This document shows, piece after piece, positions 12,434 to 24,078 of a stretch of 64,000 nucleotides of DNA. The stretch lies in contig JAWRVZ010000135.1 of assembly GCA_037043235.1 (NCBI GenBank), forward strand, positions 1,475,501 through 1,539,500. The letters are read 5' to 3'. Within the stretch, counting starts at the first letter, position 1. Each line of letters begins with the position of its first letter. The stretch comes from Rhodeus uyekii. Lineage: Eukaryota; Chordata; Actinopteri; Cypriniformes; Acheilognathidae. Below the pieces are notes generated by a model. It did no database searches. It had not been told where the DNA came from and saw only the letters and a program-made list of their open reading frames with translations. The translations under genes were made by a program, and so were the position numbers.

Positions 12434-13882
12434 TCAGGGCCGCTTACTCTTAGCCTTCTTGGCGTTCAGGACAACCCTCAAATCGCCCCTTTTACCAGAG
12501 GTTTGAGCCTGTCGGCCCGACCCCCCGGGGTTCTCTACCGGAGGGAGGCGGGTGGCGACACTTCGTTTCTGAGCGGCCCTGTGTGAAGAGCTTTGAGACC
12601 GCGCTTGACTGGCGGTCTCACGTGGAGGGCGGCGGGGAAGAACTTTACTGAACGCCACCTGCTGTCGAGCAGCCTCCTGAAACTTGTCGACGACGCTTTT
12701 TATGGCGTCGCCGAACAAGCCCGAAGGGGACAGAGGGGCTTCCAGCAAAACAAATTTGTCCCTATCTTTAATAGCCGACAAATTGAGCCATAGATGTCTC
12801 TCCGTGGCCACCAGAGCTGCCATGGAGCGACCGACAGAGTAGGCCGTCTCCCTAGTGGCCAGGAGAGACAGATCCACGGTCCGGCGCAGCTCTGCCACTG
12901 CCTCCGGACCGATACCGCCGCCCTCGTTGAGGTCCCCAAGCAACTCAGCCTGATAAGCCTGCAGCAGTGCCGTGGTGTGCAGGCACGCTGCGGCCTGACT
13001 AGAGGCTGAGTAAGCTTTCCCCACCAAAGACGACGTGACGCGCATCGGCTTGGAGGGGAGCGCCGGAGCTTTAATGGAGGACGCAGACTGGGGCACGAGG
13101 TAACTCGCAAGAGCCTCGTCCACTTTCTGCATCCCCCCATAACAGTGACTTTGAGCCCCTACAAAATTAGTATACATCGAACTGTTCCGTGTATGAACTC
13201 TCTCAGAGGCTGGCCTTTCCCACGATCTGGAAACCTCAGCATGCAAATCGGGTAAAAAAGGCATAGCTCGGCGCGGGGGAGTGACGCGAGCCGGCAGGTA
13301 ACGCTCGTCTAACATACTTTTTCTGGGACGAGCGCTCCTGGTCTCCGCCGGCCACTCAATATCCAGACGAGAGACTGCTCGCGCCACAACCTCAACTAGC
13401 TCTTCAAACGCCGGCGAGGAGAGTGGCGAAGCCTCCTCGACCGGGTCAACACTAGCTAAATCCATCTCACTATCAGAACTCGACAAAGCTAGTGTTGGAC
13501 TCACAGCACGAGCATCTCCCGAAGAGTGCCCGTGACTGGGACCCGCTTGATCTCGTGAAGGCTGAGGTAAGGACGGACCCACCCCAGCAGCCTCAGCGAG
13601 ATCCATTTGTGAACCCCAGGACTGAGAGCGCCGCAAAACCTCGACTGCTGCAGGTCCCGAACCGAGGGGAACACTAGCCTGGGCGGCCTCGTTACAGACC
13701 GCCAGGCGGGAGCGGAGAACATGCAAAGAAAACTGCTCACAGTCTTTACAGCCGGCATTCTCAAGTGCCGACCGTGCATGTTCCACTCCTAAACAGATTA
13801 CACACATAACATGTGTATCCCTGCCCATTATAAAACGTGGGCAGGGATAAACACGGTCTGAAACTCTGTTCATTCGCCACAC
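12434..13882 (-). CDS. DIRS-A Gag-like protein (ORF1)
   Basis: A 482-residue open frame, the first gene after the promoter ITR and the only long intact frame of this copy. DIRS ORF1 proteins are thought to be Gag-like particle proteins that package the RNA. The N-terminus has a Cys/His motif, C27-x2-C30-x4-H35-x9-C45-x2-C48, with identical spacing in DIRS-B. The middle is acidic and Ser/Pro-rich. Residues roughly 260-420 form a helical core alignable with DIRS-B (LPSKPMRVTSSLVGKAY, VGRSMAALVATERHLWLNL, SGLFGDAI). The C-terminus is basic and Gln/Arg/Ser-rich. The Met at 13882 is the first in the frame. MGRDTH at residue 19 is a possible alternative start. Confidence 0.82.
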   Translation of the reverse strand: MWRMNRVSDRVYPCPRFIMGRDTHVMCVICLGVEHARSALENAGCKDCEQFSLHVLRSRLAVCNEAAQASVPLGSGPAAVEVLRRSQSWGSQMDLAEAAGVGPSLPQPSRDQAGPSHGHSSGDARAVSPTLALSSSDSEMDLASVDPVEEASPLSSPAFEELVEVVARAVSRLDIEWPAETRSARPRKSMLDERYLPARVTPPRRAMPFLPDLHAEVSRSWERPASERVHTRNSSMYTNFVGAQSHCYGGMQKVDEALASYLVPQSASSIKAPALPSKPMRVTSSLVGKAYSASSQAAACLHTTALLQAYQAELLGDLNEGGGIGPEAVAELRRTVDLSLLATRETAYSVGRSMAALVATERHLWLNLSAIKDRDKFVLLEAPLSPSGLFGDAIKSVVDKFQEAARQQVAFSKVLPRRPPRETASQARSQSSSHRAAQKRSVATRLPPVENPGGSGRQAQTSGKRGDLRVVLNAKKAKSKRP

Positions 13883-13971
13883 TTTTCACACTCATTCTCT
13901 TGATTTTTTTTAAGCTATCTCAGTCTCAAAAACCACTCTCACACAGACACAGCACGCTGAAGGCATTCAGA

Positions 13972-14129
13972 GCTGACGCGCCCCGGTTTCGGACGCGCGT
14001 TTATGCTCTTCCTCATGACGTCACCGGCTATCGCCGGCAGTGACGCATTCACACGTGTTCGTCTCTCATTGGTTGCACAGATCTTCACGTGACTGACGCA
14101 AGGCTATTTCCCCTAGCGCTTCGATGCAG
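13972..14129 (-). promoter_or_regulatory. DIRS-A promoter-end ITR with CRE, E-box and CCAAT
   Basis: This ITR lies immediately upstream of the Gag-like gene on the minus strand. Within it are a palindromic E-box TCACGTGA, a CCAAT motif, a perfect CRE/ATF site TGACGTCA (14016-14023) and, just downstream, an A/T-rich CATAAA that could serve as a weak TATA element. The spacing is plausible for a promoter that drives full-length RNA. Activity is inference; the motifs are seen directly. Confidence 0.6.
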
Positions 14130-14151
14130 CTCGAGTTCCCTGAAAGGGAAC

Positions 14152-16590
14152 AAATGTAGTGGTCCTAAACCAGGTTTCTAAAACAATTTTCTTTTAAGTA
14201 TGTATAATCATACACAATATCTGCCTTTCAGACATCCATATAGATCATATTGCAAAGTTGTAAAGGTGCAGTCACATTTTTTTTTTTTTGCCAAATTTTC
14301 TCCAGGAAAATACAGTTATTTCAGTAGGAAGCCATGTGATCTAAAATTTTATTTTTCCACACCAATTTTGCATTGTGATCAGTTGGTCTTGGAAATTCAT
14401 ACGTTATTTGTCTTCTGTGACTTCAGCTTAGTTTTACCATAAAATACTGACCTGACCCATACTCAAAACCAACAAACTAATTTAACTTCAGCCTGAATAT
14501 AAATTCGTACTAAAATGTGGCACTTCTGAACATCCTTGTCTGAAAAACTGAAAATAACCACTATTAAGTGGTGAGGATGCAATGTCTCTCTGGACCAGAG
14601 ACAAAATCAATAACATCTGAAATAGAAATCAATCTTAGGAAAGTGTGTCAGCAACACACTGCTTCCACACAGCCCGGCATTTGACAGCTCTCCTATTCTC
14701 CCATTCCTCAGGCCTCACTCTACTGCCTCACTAAAGTTCATGCTTCCACTAACTTCAGTTATACAGCTGCAGTTCTATAAACAGATGGTGAGGTCCATAT
14801 ATTCCTCATAAAAAGAAGGACGCTTTTCACACGCTAGACAGATTTTACATACCCAGCTTCGAATAAACGCATCTTCTGTGTCAAAACGTTGATGAATGAC
14901 AAACTGACGATGGCGGTAATTACACAATCTCTCACTGCACGATAGATTTCCATCTTCCTCCTATATACATAAAATCATGTAAATTATATTCACCTATAAT
15001 CTTTTATGTAAATGAAGAAAAATAAATCTCAAAATCAAAGCATCTGTCAGCGTCATTATCATTATACATATTCATAAATTTTAAACTAACCAAGCAAGAA
15101 AAACTCCAATCATTGAATATACCATTTAATGGGAAGTATGGTAACTCTCCAAACACACAGTAACACTGATCTTTTCTTCATTGCATAATTTTCTTAAAAT
15201 TGTCGAGGGTTGTTCAAGACTCAATCATCTTTGCTTTTGACATGTTCATTCAACATGATGTGCTGATATGCCAATCATTTTATGAAACTGCAAGAACATC
15301 AGGGCAATAACTGCTTTATTGTGGTATTTTTCAGAAAGTATGTCTCCCCAGGGGTTGTTTCACAGTTTTGTAGGGTGATGAATGTTTGATATGAATATCG
15401 TTCATATGAGTATGTGATATCGCATTAGAGGTGAACAGCTGGTGTGTGAAGGGTGACGGTAGGACTCTACAGTGACTTCACTCAGGTGGCAAGAAAACAT
15501 TTCAACCTATAATGTTTCTCAGTGCGTTGCTCCTTTAAGAAACCATCAAATTTGCTTGTTTTAAAATTGGGCCAGGAAGGATTTTTCCCCCCTCCTGTCC
15601 AGTATTTTCAGGTACTCTTTTGTGCTCACTGTAGATGATCAACAAAAATCTTAAAGTGACAGTTAATAATAGAAAAAAAGTACAAAACAACATTAACTTT
15701 ATGCCATCTTATAATACTTTAATTATTAGGACCTTTTCTGAATTTCTGGCAACCAGAGCTGCCTTTTTTTAAATTTAACACGAAAATGTTTGGCCAATTT
15801 ATAAGCTTGACTTTGGTTTACTAAACTGTCCTTATGGCAAGATTCTTCAGAAAATAACAGCATAAGGTCTGAAACAGCATGATGGGTGAGTAAATAATGT
15901 ACTATTTTTTAATTTTTGAGTGATTTAATCCTTTAAATGCCTTTTTTTCCCAGTGTGCTACATGCTGAATGAAGGTCTCCAAAGCAACAAGGTCTCCAAA
16001 GCAACCGTAATAAATTCTAATCTTTTGCCAATTAAATTAACTTTACTCTCATCATTTCTGCCATCCCACTTCACTGAAGATTTGATTTCACGTTTCACAG
16101 TCATGAAAAAAAAAAAGAAAACGAAAACCTAATAATCTTATCAAGGATTGGGGCATAACATGTTTAAAAATACTCTGGCAATGGCAAATCCTTAGCTTTG
16201 ATTCTTTGGTTTCATTGGCTCTAAAACTCTTTGGAAGTATGAATACATATTCACATAAATGTCCTCAAATTAATATTAATACAAATGTTCCACTGAAATT
16301 GTACATCTATAAAGATAAGGGGATATAAATAGATATCAGTGAATACACACACATATTCTCTTTCCCTAAGCTCTCTGAGGGTTCATGGTGACTCACCTAA
16401 TTAAAAGCTACAGTTTCAAAATTATAGTGTGCCACTGGAGAGAAAGAATCAAATTTCTAACTTTCTGCAGATTGCACACTTACACAATTATCCCCTGCTT
16501 CTTCTGTACATATAACTTAAGGCATCAAGCCCATGGAAACTCTGCAAAGGTGAGAACAAGTTTGCTCATTACAAGGCGGGTCTAATCAAT
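14152..16590. other. Unique non-coding DNA
   Basis: About 2.4 kb of AT-rich sequence with no recognised gene or repeat. Confidence 0.45.
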
Positions 16591-16774
16591 GCTAAATCAG
16601 AGGCTGTGCAGTGAGGAGGGGCTTTTTAAACATAAGCGTCACTGATTTTGTGGTTTGGTTCCTTTGCATGGAGTCTCTGAAGGATAGACTGAGCAACGAG
16701 CCAGTGCTTTCTCCCTTGGATGACATTTCAGTGAAGGCAATGAGAGGAGAGCCAGAATTCCAGCCCCATTTAAG

Positions 16775-16892
16775 GTTCTGGGCTGCATTTCCCAAAAGCA
16801 TCATAAGCCAAGAAGTTAGTAGAGACCACTGGTGCAAGTGGTTTCTACAACTACTTAGGCTTATTAGGCTTTTGGGAAATACAGCCCTGGAC
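16775..16892. mobile_element. Foldback MITE
   Basis: A near-palindrome of about 115 bp. The left arm gggctgcatttcccaaaagc is the inverse of the right arm gcttttgggaaatacagccc, and the match continues inward through cataagcc and ggcttatta. It would form a long hairpin. The arms resemble a palindromic repeat common in fish. No target duplication is evident. Confidence 0.75.
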
Positions 16893-16913
16893 AGGTCATC
16901 ACAACCTGATTGC

Positions 16914-16933
16914 AAAAAAAAAAAAAAAAAAAA
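16914..16933 (+). repeat. Poly-A tract
   Basis: An uninterrupted run of A following caacctgattgc, shortly after the foldback MITE. It could be a simple repeat or a retroposed tail; no retroposon body is recognised next to it. Confidence 0.8.
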
Positions 16934-17598
16934 GTCAGGAGAAAAGCTTAATTAATCTCTTTAATTTTTGATTACATATATTTTTTTTATAATGCACTTC
17001 TCTGCTGTCCACATCACTTGTATGTGTGTTGCTGGGTGTGAAACCACTGTTTTTTTGGTCTGTAAGTGTTATATGTGTGTGGGTGGGTGGCTACAGTGAA
17101 GCTTCAATGGATGGCGTAGGTGCCATGCACCCATGGCCAAATTAACAGGCTAGGCATTGGAAAACATTGTGGTATTATTTTGGCAAATAAAACAACATAA
17201 ATATGCCTTAAGCAAATACAGGCCATTTTCCATCGATTTCCTCTTTGCTGCTTATTATATGTGCTTTATACAATATAGAGTTTACAGCTAACATGGCTGC
17301 ACCCACACAGCGAAAAGGTAAGCTCCACCCACTTTACTTGGCTATATATGAGAACAAATTTGACAGCAGAGGTGAGCTAAATCTGACACAAACTTCATTT
17401 AAATATTTGATGAAATGGTAATAAACATGTCATAAGCTGAAATTTACTGACAAATGGGTTGCCTTATGTGAAATGTATAATAAAATTAATAAATATCATT
17501 AGCTTGCTAATATGAAATGGTAATGCAATGTTGTTGTTTTTTGCAAATTAATGAATTAATAAATTTGTGTACAAAAACTAAGCCAAGTAATTCTCTGC
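16934..17598. other. Unique non-coding DNA
   Basis: AT-rich sequence with no recognised feature. Confidence 0.45.
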
Positions 17599-17606
17599 GT
17601 CTAACT

Positions 17607-17891
17607 CAGTGTTATTCAACCTTTTTTAGCCAAGGTACATATTTTCATTGAAAAAAAATCACAAGGCACACCACCAACCGAAGATGTTTAAAAAAAAAAG
17701 CGATACTCGTTTGTTGACGGGGTGGGGGTGTGGAGCGCGATACTCGTTTGTTGAAGGGGGGTGGAGCGCGATACTCGAGTGTTGACCGGGGGGGGAGGGG
17801 GGGGGGATTTGGGGGTGGAACACGCAATACTCAGTTGTTGGCGGAGGACAGACGCACACCATTGCCGCAGAACACTGGTTGAAAAACACTG
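17607..17891. mobile_element. Non-autonomous hAT-type element, perfect 8-bp TSD
   Basis: A 285-bp element flanked by a perfect 8-bp target duplication gtctaact (17599-17606 and 17892-17899), the hallmark length of hAT transposition. The terminal inverted repeats are cagtgttattcaacc and the inverse of ggttgaaaaacactg, with one mismatch in 15. It encodes nothing; its interior is a G-rich minisatellite. Confidence 0.88.
17701..17843 (+). repeat. G-rich minisatellite inside the hAT element
   Basis: Four units begin with cgatactcg or caatactc at 17701, 17738, 17769 and 17825. Each is followed by tttgttga-like sequence and a G run that varies in length. The third unit has runs of 8 and 11 G separated by an A. 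Several G4-type runs lie close together. Confidence 0.8.
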
Positions 17892-17899
17892 GTCTAACT

Positions 17900-19900
17900 C
17901 ACAAAACCATTCTTTAGAGATGTACAGTACAAGGATGTATTTAAAGGTTAAATGATACATAAACTAAATCATTCTAAAAATTATGAATGTTTTGTTGTAG
18001 GAGCAGGATTAGTCTTATAATCGGCTTTATATAAAACTGTCTATGGTGTAGTCTATGGTACAGCATGTCCTCACTTAGACAGCAAGGCAAATCTCTCTCA
18101 CTCCCTGTGTGTTTGTGTTTGTGTGTGTGTGTGTTTATCAGTGCCTTTCTAACTCTTGTCAGTTGTTGCAGAATAACGATTAGTCTTTCATCTCTTATAT
18201 GGCATCTCACTGCATCTGTGTTGAGTCTCTATGTTGTCTTTCTGTGCCTCACTGTTTCTTTCTTCTGGCCCTCACTTTAAAGCAGAGATTGGATTTTTAT
18301 TTGGGGTGGTTAGGCCTCCCTCAATCCCTTTAATATGGACAAATGGGTCTCATTATCCTCTCTGTGGCCAATCCTGCAGACATATAACCTAAGAAAAAAA
18401 GAGCCAAGTCTCTTTGCTTTCCCTCTCCTTCTCTCTTGTCTCTTCCTCCCCCTTTTCGTTCTCTCCATTCGCTTTTTTAACACTTTTTCACCGTATTCGC
18501 TCGGGAACAGCGCGGAGAGAATATGGAGATACACACTTCAATTTAGTTGGCATGAATAAACAATGGGGTTTGCACGTGCAGGATAAATTTCCCCTGGCAA
18601 CTCTCTCTCTCACACACACACTGGCCCAGAAACACAGGCTCACACACACCTGCAAAGAAATACACTTTCACAGATCAGGTTATAAACACACCGGCATGCA
18701 CGCTGGGTTATATATTGAGTCTCAAAGGTACAAAAGGAAAGTCCTACACACACTCACCCCCGTAATTCACTTTAGCCCTTACTGTTGCTATCTCGCGCAC
18801 AAACATACTTGCATTTAAACAAATTACATGCTCTGATGCATTCAGACTCGCTATTACAGTTCATTACCTCCTCAAAAAAAGGTTGTAATGTGTGGTTATG
18901 ACTGCAGAAAATGTAAATAAGAAGGTCAAACGAGCCTCCGAGAGACAAGGAACAGAACTTGCTGCACGTATCTACGTCAGTCATTTCAATTTAGTCGCTT
19001 GCATAATGAGAATTTTATCTTGGCACAAGCTCAGGGACTTGACTGAATGAGAGCAGAGTGTAATTAATGAGAGCACAGATACCATACCCATGTGTGCATC
19101 ACACACACATATATTTTGCGAGGTCTTGAGGGACTGTGGCTACATGTACCATGTGGCTCCATGAACATGAAGATACCAGACAGAGCACTGTTAGAACAAG
19201 TACGATAAAACGCATTCTTAAAAGTCAGACATGCGCAAATGCAAGAGAGAATTTCAGAAGGATATGAATGTGTGAAGCCGTAAAATGGCAAGATTTCCAG
19301 CTTCTGATATATCTTTACTCAAATAGGTCTCAGAAGCATAAGAGGGACAGTTGTTGTAAATTGGAGGCTTAGATCCTGCGAGAGTCTTAGTGGAACTTCA
19401 TAATGGTGGTGCTGTGAAGTGGGTCCTCCAGAAACAATAATAATGTTGGTGTGTGTTTGCATTTACTTCTGTGTTAGTGTTTATTTAATGTATCGAACTC
19501 CCAGCTGTAATCCCATCTGCTGCGAGGTCAGACTTTCTGATTGTCTCTCATAGCGAATGGGAACACAGAAGCCTCGACTGGTGCGAATGGTGTAGGAGCA
19601 TCTCATCTGCTTTTGTTTGGGGTTTTTAATGGTGTGGTGTGCCTGGAGGGACTCTTAATTGGCGACACAGCTGCAATTTATGATTAATGAAGCAGTGCAT
19701 GTCACAAATGATTCTGTCTATAACAGGCAGCATCAGAGACTCAAAATAGATTTCTGTTTGATGTTGTTGTAAAGAAATTGTTACAGGTCTACACAAGTTT
19801 ATTATCAGCTGTTTAAGAGTAAAACAGAAAAATAGCTGCAGAAATCATAAATAGTTTTACCTGTGCCATTAGTCACCCATAAAACGTGAAAAATCATGTG
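17900..19900. other. Unique non-coding DNA with possible regulatory stretches
   Basis: No gene is recognised. Around 18950-19070 and 19600-19720 the sequence becomes dense in TAAT, ATTA and TGATTAATGA motifs and lacks simple repeats, as conserved enhancer DNA often does. Evidence is texture only. Confidence 0.3.
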
Positions 19901-19908
19901 TAGTAGGG

Positions 19909-20570
19909 CAGGGGTGCACACACTATTTTGGCTTGTGAGCTACTTATAAAATGACTAAGTCAAAATTATCTACCTACTAAAAGAATACAAAACATATATT
20001 TATGTATGAATATATTGAGAATTCTTTATATGCACAAGATATGTTGGTGTAGCTTGCATAACTACATGAACCTATATTGCACAAAAAATTGTAATTTGCA
20101 ATTGCAAAATTTCGTAGTTTTTATGAATAGTCCGAAAATATCGCTCCACATTTCCTTTGGTATAGCAATGAAAGACTGGCAGATGAGGCAAATGCACTTA
20201 GAAAATGACATAGTGGCGAAAAATGTCCACCTCTCACTCTGTATGGAAGTGGTACGTTTTTGACTTCTTACTTTGTCCAGCGCCCCCACTCATTTTTATA
20301 CCCTTAAGTTTAAAAGAAATAAATTGGAGTCTATCTCGCTAGTTTACTAGAGTTTGGCAGCACTTGGCACCTCTATGCACATGCACGGTGACCCATTTGT
20401 CAGAGAAGGTCAGATGTCAGACTTGCAGCCCTGTACATCAATCAAGTCACAAACTTCACAGTGAGGATGGATGATGGGCTGACGTCTATACTTTGTTAAT
20501 TCTATGCAATCTACCCACACTACCATTGCAATCGACTGGTAGATTGCAATCGATGCATTGAACATCCTTG
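19909..20570. mobile_element. Non-autonomous hAT-type element (662 bp)
   Basis: The left end caggggtgcacacac and the inverse of the right end gcattgaacatccttg match the ends of a fish repeat whose termini read like caggggtgcccaat. Inside the right end, atcgactggtagattgcaat fits the same family. An 8-bp target duplication is imperfect, tagtaggg versus tactaggt (6 of 8). No transposase is encoded, and the copy is old. Confidence 0.7.
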
Positions 20571-22160
20571 TACTAGGTGTTTTCAAAGGTTTTGATGTCA
20601 AGAACCCTAAAAATATGATGTTGCATATTTTAATCTATACACAGTCATTAAGACAGTACAAAAAAATATTAAGCATCATATCATAAAAACATATTTCAAC
20701 ATAATAACTGGAAAATATAGAAATCTAAAGTCTTACTGTTAATAATAGAGATAATATTATATATATATATATATCACAATATTTTATTTATTCCATCTTT
20801 TAAAAGAATAAGCAAAATTAGCTGATTTTGTTTATAAAATTAGCTGAAAGTTAAAAAAATCAGTTCATCACCACTTCATCACCTTTGACGGGAATTTCTG
20901 GCAATTCATGTTATTTAGTAGGTAGCGTAATTACGCACATTCTGCAAGGGTACAGAATGTCCAAAACACAGGCAAAAAAGAGGCAGAAACAAGCAATAAA
21001 ATGATTACTTATGCACGTCAAATAATGTGATCATCAAATAACAAACAGCATATAAATCAAAACTGCCTAGAGTTACAGAATGAAATGTTCTAGCACTGTG
21101 CAAGCTTTGGGGGTGGTGATGGAAGCGAGCTACACCATCTATGTTTTGATCATGTCTTTGACAAAAACATGAATTTCTCAACTTTTTGTTCAAAAAGTTG
21201 CTTTTTAATGAAACTTACCCACATTCAAGCATTAATAAAAAGGAATGTATGAAGCTAGAATAATTTAGAATAAAATGAATGAAACAGAATAGAATAAGAG
21301 TTAAGTTTCCAATACTTTTTTCAGTTCTCATTCCAGTGAATATACCTTCAACCTGAGAACAGAAGCAGGGCCCACTGTGCACCAGCAGCCAATCAGAGCC
21401 CCAGGACACCATACCAGCAGCCAATCAGTGCCTTGGCACAGCACGTATTCTGAAAGAGCACAGCCAGTGGGATATCACACTGCAACAAAAGCTAAGCCAT
21501 ATCTCACCGCTCTGTACAAAGGCAAACCCATGGAAACACCGCAAAAACATTGTTTAAGACTCACTGGGGAGCAATGTGCTTTTTCCCTGCATGAGGTGTC
21601 CATCTTTTTCACATCCTTTGTCTGAGTACTGTGAGGGGATCAATTGCCAGGTAAATGTTGGTTTGCAGTACACATATATGGGATTGCTCTAGTTCTTTGC
21701 TTTGGGCTAATTAGACCCATTTAGAGAGGAGAGGATGATGAAAAAAGACAAGTGTTTATTGTTGTCTGCCTCTCCTGCGGGTTTATTCCGTTAATACAAA
21801 AGTTTACGGCACAATAAAGAACACAACCACAGAAAAATACGACCCTAAACCTGCTCTGAGGAAAGATGTGTGTTTTACTGCATCAAAGGTCAAAGAGTCA
21901 GCCTCTGGGAACCAACTTACAGCTTTACAGGAAGTTTGAGAACTTTTCCTCCACAGTTAGGCTGAATTACTACTTCTCGGATTTCACTTAGACCATCAAA
22001 TCAATAATTTATATCTGAAAGCTCCTAATGCAGCTCATATGCATACTATATTTATAAGATGAGCTCATGTACAGTATACATAAAAAAATTAATAAAAAAT
22101 AAAAGGCTAAAACTTTAAAATTTGATCATACCAGCCTGCACTATTACTACCATAGTTTAC
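20571..22160. other. Unique non-coding DNA with a short AT repeat
   Basis: No gene is recognised. An (AT)n run lies at 20757-20774. Around 21380-21435 the phrase cagcagccaatcag occurs twice about 40 bp apart, a small local duplication. Confidence 0.45.
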
Positions 22161-22720
22161 CCTTAAGTATGTGTGTGTCCTGGTAAATCGTATGTTATGA
22201 ATGTTCCCAAAATTCCCAAGATTCTTGTCCTTGTGGGGTGTCAAGGGTTAGGCAAGGGACGAAGACGAAGACGAAGATGAATGCAAGGGTAGCGTAACAT
22301 TCAATGGGTAGCAGACACATTTGATCACCACAAACATGTGATTTGCACTAACAACAACCGACAACTGAATAGTGGAGAAGGAGAACTAAATATACTAGCA
22401 GTGATGAACAAAAGTCAAACACCTGTGATGATTAGTGACCATGGCAACTGATGAGTGACAGAAAGATCTAGAACTAAAGAACATGTGACTTCAAAAAGAC
22501 AAGAGAAGAGTCCTGTTGAGTGAATGCGTGACATGGGGACGTTGTGTGATCCCCATGAGTAAAACGGCTTATAAGTCATACTGTCATGTTTTTTGAAAAT
22601 GTTTGTTTCGGATTGGTAGGTTTATGTATAGGGGGACAGAATATACAGTTTGTACAGTATAAACACATTACCTCTAAGGAATGTCCTTATGAAACATAGA
22701 AACCCAACATGTGCCCATGA
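22161..22720 (+). repeat. Cyprinid dispersed repeat, split by a solo LTR
   Basis: The flanks of the LTR at 22239-22533 belong to one repeat. The left part has gtgtgtgtcctggtaaatcg. The right part runs from gtgatccccatgag through acagtttgtacagtataaac to gaaacccaacatgtg. I recognise the phrases as typical of a very common cyprinid repeat; its class is not evident from this copy. Confidence 0.6.
22239..22533 (-). mobile_element. Solo LTR with 5-bp TSD tgggg
   Basis: A 295-bp TG...CA unit (tgtcaag to cgtgaca) flanked by the perfect duplication tgggg (22234-22238 and 22534-22538). This fits an LTR left by recombination between the two LTRs of a full element. On the minus strand it has a TATA-like tatattta. 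The body matches 31487-31676 at a level I judge by eye to be around 80 percent. It contains gtgaccatggcaac (22435-22448), a perfect RFX X-box. Confidence 0.8.
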
Positions 22721-24047
22721 GGAAAACTACCCTATGGTGTTTAATGCACAAACAGCAATGCCTCACAATCATACTGTTTACATTTCCGTAGTAAATTAAC
22801 TGTGAATGTCTAGTATATAATTCTATCTGCAAATAGGATAAAATATATTTTAACATCAAAAAATTACCTTTCAAAAACTATGTAGAAGTCATATCCTGAG
22901 AGCTAAGAAAATAAATAGTCTTAAGCAGATAGAATTTGTCACGCAATGTATGCCTGCTGATTTCTCTCAGTGAGTGCACCTGTTTTGCACACATGCCACT
23001 GTGAGTGGATCAAAATGAATGTGTCTGTCAGGCAAATAAGGTTGTTTGGGTTGCAAAGTACAAGGTGACAGACAGAACCTCTTCCTTACAGGTAATCACT
23101 TCATCTTTTATATCTAGCTTGTCTCATCTGTAAGATTTCAATGCATTTGAAGCAAAAGATCATACAAAAATTTAAATTGTGTCATTGTACTCCACTATTA
23201 TTTTCTTCCAAACCTGTATGTAGTTATTCTTGTTCATGGAACACAAAACAATACTTCTTTGCATCATACAATTCCTCATACATGATCTCCTTAAAAGACC
23301 AATATTGAATATATTAGACCAATATAATAGACCAAAGACCAATATTGACTATAATATTGAATATTTTCCAGTTCATTTCTTCTTGTATGTATTTTTGTGT
23401 GCTTTCTTCTTTTGTGTTACAAACAAAAATAACAGCATATGGGTAAAAATGAATTGAAATTATGAAATTCTTCCATGAAAAAATGAAATTATTCCTTACA
23501 AATGGCACTAAGAATCATCCTTAATAACCCTGTCTCATTTCTCTGAGACGTGTTTGTCACATCAAATTTGACATATTTTGGTATGTCTTTATTGATATAA
23601 GCAAAATGAAATGCAGAAAACTTTCTTCAAGCTTTTTTCCAATTTTCTCTCTTTATCTAAATTTTTTTTTCTTCTTTTGCTCAGTCTCTTGTGAAAGTAA
23701 GTACAAAGGTAGCCATTTGAAGCTTAGCAATCAATGGTGTTTCGTGTGTGAGTGATGGTGGGGTTTTGCCGCAGGGTGAAATACCGCAGGCTAACGCTCA
23801 TATCCGCCTGCCTCGAGCTGAGGTATGGTGGGGAGAGGATAACCAGAGGAAGCTCGGATCTGTTAAAGATATGTGGCGTCAAAAGCTGAATGGTTACAGG
23901 GCACAGGATCAGAGGTCGTACTGCTGTTTTGTATGGTCAACACTAACACTCATTTACATCCAAAGCGTTTCTTTACCTATTAACATACAACACTGCCAAA
24001 ACTCTACGATAACGATAGGTGTGTGTGTGTGTGCGCTTTAACCCTGC

Positions 24048-24050
<3 letters not shown>
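22721..24050. other. Unique non-coding DNA
   Basis: AT-rich sequence with no recognised gene or element. Confidence 0.45.

Positions 24051-24078
<28 letters not shown>
24051..24078. repeat. (AG)n microsatellite
   Basis: An uninterrupted AG run of 28 bp, preceded at 24020-24033 by a short GT run. Confidence 0.95.

Larger units (their letters stand above)
9032..14151 (-). mobile_element. DIRS retrotransposon A (5.1 kb, minus strand)
   Basis: A complete-length but inactivated DIRS-type tyrosine-recombinase retrotransposon. Reading on the minus strand, the order is ITR/promoter (14151-13972), Gag-like ORF, reverse transcriptase, RNase H plus methyltransferase-like region, tyrosine recombinase, ICR, ITR. 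The ICR (9284-9380) contains complements of both outer ends, as established for DIRS elements. There is no target duplication. AAC precedes the left end (9029-9031) and also forms the right end (14149-14151), fitting recombinase-mediated insertion at a shared trinucleotide. The empty site would read aaaacaaatg. GC content is visibly higher than in the flanks. Confidence 0.93.
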
